From: Anaeramoeba flamelloides
Taxonomy: Eukaryota; Metamonada; Anaeramoebidae
Reading direction: 5' to 3'
DNA: 64,000 nucleotides
Assembly: GCA_027625915.1 (NCBI GenBank)
Contig: JANTQA010000048.1
Span: 3,286,001-3,350,000, forward strand
Shown here in pieces: positions 59,230-64,000 of the stretch (its first letter is position 1; each line of letters starts with the position of its first letter). Both the position numbers and the translations under genes were made by a program. The notes under the pieces are model-generated. The model saw nothing but the letters and a program-made list of their open reading frames with translations. It did not search any database and had not been told where the DNA came from.

Positions 59230-59840
59230 TCCTCATTTTCAAACATCAACTTTCTGTTGTCTTTCAGAATATCCAATATCAATTTATAGTCTAGTTGAGG
59301 AAACATGATTAAAAAACAAATCTGTAAACGCACATATTGCTTTTTTTTTTCAAGAAGTCTTTTTTTTGCTTTGTCATCCATCTTGGTTTTCTTTTTTTTT
59401 TTCTTTGTGTTTGTGTTTTTTTTTTTTCTTTTTTCTCGGATTTTATTTTTTTCTCTGTCTTCTGTGATCTGATTTTTTATTGGAACCAGTTTCTTTTCAG
59501 GCTGGAAAATTGTGTTTTTGTGTGTGTGCATTTTTTTTTTTTTTTTTTTTTCATTGAGTAATGGCGTATTTTTGGGTGATTCGATAATTGTTATTTGATC
59601 ACCAAAATCTAGATCGTCAAGAATAAAATCATCATCAAACAAATCTTCCTGTTTGTTTTTATTGGTATTGGAGTTCTGGATCGTATATTTTTGGAGCGAA
59701 TCTGCAATTACAGTGAGGAGCTTGTCATTTGTTTTATCAAATATTAAAGTGTTGTATAGCTTTTCTTCTATGATTTGTTTTGGAATGTCAGGAAATTGGG
59801 TTAGCAATTTTTGAAGTAATTCTGTTTTATTGGTTTCCAT
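59230..59840 (-). CDS. Protein with two CUE-like segments (3' end unresolved)
   Basis: Starts at the ATG at 59840; the longer open frame has no ATG upstream. The visible exon gives 203 residues and ends at a likely donor (GTATGT after GAGGA), after which the frame becomes poly-Phe. Residues about 6-52 (LLQKLLTQFPDIPKQIIEEK...) resemble a CUE domain, a ubiquitin-binding three-helix fold with an MFP-like motif. A second such start, ICFLIMFPQLDYKLILDILK, lies at about 174-193. In between are an acidic patch (DLFDDDFILDDLDFGD) and Lys-rich tracts. A possible last exon at 59142-59133 would add three residues and stop; this is weak. The role may be ubiquitin recognition, but the CUE call is by motif only. 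Confidence 0.55.
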
Positions 59841-62799
59841 TACTAAAAACAAATCGACAAAAAATAATAAAATGATTAATTTCAAGATCGAAGAAAAATT
59901 ATAAATCTGTCCCAAGACTCAAAAGAATAATTTTGGTTTTTTTTTGGGACACACAATGAGAACTTGAAATTTGCAAATTAGAAACTTTCCTTTTTTCCAT
60001 CAGAATTTTACTTTCAAAATCTCTCCTAATTAAATTCAAGAGCAAATATCAAATAGTCTGAGAGTTCTTTTAATCCAAAACAATTGAACGTTTGAGCACA
60101 ATAAGTTTTGGTAAATAAAGAACAACTAAACCACATTTTTTTATACTAACGCAAATTTTCTGCAAATAACTTTCAGAAGACATTATTCTAATCATTTGAG
60201 TCACAACTTCAAAAGTTTACACTGTGTTATTTTAGTATGCAATTTCCCTGACAGTATTGAAGTTGCTTAATTTTGGACAATTGTTTTTCTTAATTTTCTT
60301 CTTTGTTATACTTTTTTTGTAATTAAGACAAAAACCCGAGTTGTTGAATTATTTTTGAAAACACATTGGGCTTTAAAAAAAAAGGATTGGATTAGTCTTT
60401 TTTTTTTTTTCAACTTTTATTGTTATTTGATTGACTCCAATTTAAGGAGGTTCGCTCCAAATGAAATCGTGGGACATTTTATAAGTGCTGTCATATTTTT
60501 ATTTTCGTATTGGTAAACACGAACTATTGATCCAAAGATTTAAGAGGGTAAGTACATTTTTCATTTTTTGAGTGAACCATTTATGTGAAACTGAATTCTT
60601 CAAATCATTTCTTTATCCAAATATATTTTTTTTTTAAAAATCCTAGGGTGGGGTATATCCTAGTAAAAAATATTTTGAATTCAACTATAAAATTGAATTC
60701 AAAAAAACTGAAAAAATCGATCAAGAAAAAATAAATAAAAATCATTTATTTCTTGATCTTATCTATAACAATTGGCAGAATTACTTATTCTTTATTTGGT
60801 TTTATTTTTAATTCTTTATGAAAACACATTTTGTTTTGAAATTTTTGATAAACAAATTACTTTTTATTTCAAAAGAATTTCCAAAATGATTTTAAAAATC
60901 CTATTTTCATTTAATTCATCTAATTCTAGTTTTAAACAGAAAAATAGCATACCCAATAAAATTATTCTTGAGAATAAGGGTTTATTGAACAAATTCATTT
61001 GATTTGATAATTATTGGTTTTCATTTAAATTGGAAAACTCAAAATAATTCTAATTCAATTGAAATGTTTTTTCTATATTTTTTAATTGTTTTGATTTGAA
61101 TCTTTCGTAATTGTGTTTTGATTACGAGAATTCAATTCCTTTACTTTATTTTTTGAAATAGTCTTCTTTGTTTTGGTATTGGTTTGATAAAAATATTTGA
61201 AACTAGAATTTTGAAAGATAATTTGTAACAAAAGGTTTTTTAAAATAATAATAAATAGTAATGGGGTGAGAAATTCAAGGTAAAAAAATGTTTGGATTCA
61301 TACAAAATAAGAAGATAAAATCAACAAGTCTTCAAAAATAGGCTTTGATAGAAAAAAAATTTTTTTTTTTCATTTTTGATTTCAACAAATTTATTTGAAA
61401 AGGTGATCTTTCTTGTTTGGTCTTCTAAAAAGAAATTATTTGTTTCAAATATACACCTTTTCGAGTCTATTTTTTTCGTTTATTGTCGGGTTACTTTCAC
61501 TCATTGGTATAAACACATCTATAGATCCAAAACCAAATTTAATAAAACCAAAAAATGAATCAAAAAAAATGTTCATAAAATTGAAAAAAAAAGATTCAAC
61601 CCTTAATTACTTTGATTCTTTTCACAAATAGACTAACGAATTGCATTTTGGTTCCAAAGTTTCAATATCTGATGGAACTCAAAAAATATTTTTCAGTAAT
61701 GTTCACACAATTAAAATTTATCAAAATTGTAAAATGTACTTAGTTCCTTAAAAATTCAAAACAGATAAAAAAATAGAAAAGAAATATTAAATGATATTGA
61801 ATAAATAGTGTATTTTAAATAGACTGTAATTGAAATTGATTCCATCAACAACTATTATTTGTTTTAATAAAGGAGCATTTTTAAATTAAAAAAAAATAAC
61901 AAAGATTCACTCAATCGATAGAAAAAAACATTATGAAGGATATGCATCCAATGAATTCATAATCACATCAACTAACACAAAAGAATGGGATTTGAGTTGT
62001 AGATTACGAACTAATTACGTACCCCCCCCCAATTCTAAACCACTAAGTTTCATTAAATTCAAATTGGTATTTAAAATTACTTATTTAAAATGAAAATTAT
62101 TTTTTTATCGTTTTGCTTTATTGTACTCTAAAACCATTAAAAAACTAAAAACAAAAGAATAAAAGTAATAATAAAAAGAGAACAGAAAGCATTTTTTAAA
62201 AAAAGCACTAAAACAGAAAAAAATTCATTCAAGTCTTGAAACCAAAACACACCAAAAAGAACAAAAAAGAACGAGAACAAAAATCGTTTTTTTTTTTTTT
62301 TTGTTTTGAAACCTTTACTTCTTGAAGAGAAAAGAAAATAGTCAAAAACAAAAAAAAAAGTAAATAATAAAAAAAAACTATTTTTTTTCTTCTTTCTCTG
62401 TTTTGTTATTTTTAAAACGCTTTGGTTTCAAGACCTTATTATTTTTTTTTTACCATACTTTTTTTCTTTGAAAGAAAAAGAGCAAAAATATAAATTACCT
62501 TTATAAGATTGTCTGTTTTAATCAACAAAGTCTTGTTTTTAATTACAGATTTTTGATTTTTATTGATTTTTTTAAAAAAATTAGCAAAAGTGAAAAATAT
62601 CGCTAATATTTTAATGGTTTGACCCAAATGGGAAAATTATAATCGAAATTTTTACGAATTTGATTTTTTTTTTTTAAAAATTATGTTCCAAAACAGGCCG
62701 GCAATATTTAATATTTTTTTGAATTAAATAAAATTACAATATTTTGAAATTAATTTATTTGTGAATATTTTAAGCCCAAAACAAAAAAAGGATGATTGG
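59841..62799. other. Gene-free stretch
   Basis: Between divergently or co-oriented minus-strand genes. It contains the 3' flank of the PUF gene and the 5' flank of the CUE gene. Frames at 60772-61002 and 61376-61631 are AT-driven and not protein-like. A run of nine C lies at about 62022-62030. I see no repeat family here. Confidence 0.5.
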
Positions 62800-64000
62800 T
62801 TAGTATTTTTCACGGCTTACGCTTCTCGCCCAAGAACGGCTTTTTGTATGTCCTCTATTACTTCTTCGACTTAACAACATTTTTTTTTGAAAATTCTTTC
62901 GATAAATTTTTTGTTGGATTTTTTTCCCATATCTAGTTTTTTTAATTAAAGATAAATAGGGATAAATTACATCGCTAAGCTTTTCATTATCTTCATCATT
63001 TGCAACATCCAAAGCAGTTTGAACAACATAATTACCGTAACGATCTCTAATTAAATTTAAAATTTTATTATTATTGTTGCTATTGTTATTGTTATTATTA
63101 TTATTGCTCTTGTTATTATTATTATTATTATTGTTGTTGTTATTATTCGTATTCTTCTTATTCTTATTCTTATTGCTATTGCTATTGTTATTACTATTAT
63201 TGCTATTGTTATTAGTGTTTTTTGATTGGTTAATTAATTGATAAATCAATAATTTTTTATATTCTTGATTAAAGAGTTTTAAACATTTTTCAACAACATT
63301 CGAACTAAATTTTTGAATAGATAATTCATATAAATTTTCTTTCACTATTAACGCTAACTTTTCTGATTGATACCCATGATCTAAAATGTATTGTACAACA
63401 TAATTGGCATAGGCGCCTTGCATTAAAATTAACGAATTGGCAATGATCGTTTGAACAATTAAATATAAATCTTCTTGGCTTTTGACTGAATCAATACATT
63501 TTTGCATCACACAGCATCCGTGTTTGTGGGTTGAAATTTCGACACAATATTTTACCATCCCTTGATAAATATATTTTTTATCTTTTTCAAAAAGGTGAAG
63601 TAAACATTTTTGTAAAATATGATTTCCATGTGGATCGTTAGACAATTCCAACTTTTTTTTTTTTTTTTTTTTTTTTTTTGTTTGTCGTGGTTTTATTGTT
63701 TTTAGTGTTAATAATTGTTTAAGGTTAGTAAACTCAAAATATTTTAAATAATTTCTTTTTTTTTTTTTTTTTTTTTTTTGATTATAAAATTGAATAAGAA
63801 AAATCGAGACAATGATTTTTTTGTGAGAAAATAAGATTATCGTGAGCTTGGCCAAATATCGCTGGATTTCTGATTTTATCAAGAATAAAAATAGTTTTTA
63901 CCAATTTATCAATTATTCCAGAAAATATCTTTGCAAACTCAAAATGTTTTGATTTTATTCTGTTACAAAAAATCAAAATTTATAGAGCATCAGTTACATT
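62800..64000 (-). CDS. PUF (Pumilio) RNA-binding protein, 5' part beyond window
   Basis: Two exons are visible: complement(62800..63651, 63902..63959); more must lie past 64000. PUF proteins bind mRNA 3' UTRs to control decay and translation. The exons join in phase: IIDKL|LELSNDPHGNHILQKCL. Repeats with their base-contact residues are GNHILQ (R4), GCCVMQ (R5), ANYVVQ (R6), SSNVVE (R7) and GNYVVQ (R8). By the known PUF code R8-R5 (N/Q, S/E, N/Q, C/Q) read UGUA, the core PUF site. An Asn-rich insert of about 60 residues, coded by AAT/AAC-type repeats (63062-63210), lies between R7 and R8. The C-terminus is basic (RRSNRGHTKSRSWARS). Donor GTAAAA; stop TAA. Confidence 0.88.

Noticed and set aside
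1-64000. tRNA, rRNA, CRISPR arrays, retrovirus-like or Polinton-like elements
   Set aside because: No T-loop/D-loop pairs, rRNA cores, regular spacer arrays, reverse transcriptase, capsid or LTR signatures were seen by eye on either strand.

Overview
The window is a very AT-rich eukaryotic nuclear segment from what looks like an anaerobic or microaerophilic protist. The reasons are: spliceosomal introns with GTAAG/GTAAA-type donors and AG acceptors inside conserved genes; a cytosolic ribosomal protein gene (eS7); Elongator-associated KTI12; a PUF RNA-binding protein and an RBR ubiquitin ligase; and an [FeFe]-hydrogenase with a NuoG-like N-terminus and an organelle-type presequence, which implies a hydrogenosome or related mitochondrion. 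Asn/Gln/Thr/Ser/Lys homopolymer tracts in proteins and long poly-A/T runs fit an extreme AT bias. Anaeramoebae, Heterolobosea, Archamoebae or another metamonad-like lineage are plausible hosts, but I cannot name the species from sequence alone.

Layout, left to right. 1-6143: no gene; remnants of several inverted-repeat elements. 6144-13712 (+): a large surface protein in three exons, with a signal peptide, beta-helix, GCC2/GCC3-type Cys-rich repeats and about nine membrane spans; one 3.46-kb intron is filled with repeats. 16257-17087 (+): KTI12, no intron. 17088-25303: 8.2 kb without a gene, with several terminal-inverted-repeat (TIR) elements, one nested in another. 25304-26878 (+): a bZIP factor with a membrane anchor. 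32947-35120 (+): an SLC35F6-like transporter in five exons. 38696-40995 (-): the hydrogenase in two exons. 40996-46880: three copies of a 200-bp palindromic MITE and one 590-bp TIR element. 46881-48094 (+): eS7 in four exons. 48095-55046: no gene; more repeats. 55047-56508 (-): an RNF216-like RBR E3 ligase, 5' end unresolved. 57337-57670 (-): a piggyBac transposase relic. 59230-59840 (-): a protein with two CUE-like segments, 3' end unresolved. 62800 to past the window end (-): a PUF protein.

The genes look like unrelated housekeeping and regulatory functions rather than a cluster. Coding regions are islands of higher G+C in AT-rich DNA. All confidently read genes stop with TAA, except the beta-helix gene, which uses TGA; none uses TAG. 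The intergenic DNA is dominated by short non-autonomous elements with TA at their borders, as in Tc1/mariner-type insertion. At least four repeat families (A, B, D, F) have several copies within the window, and insertions can be ordered in time (B is inside both A and C). I found no tRNA, rRNA, CRISPR or retrovirus-like element. The best candidates for something undescribed are element C, with arrays of the TCGCGA palindrome at both ends, and the multi-domain beta-helix membrane protein.
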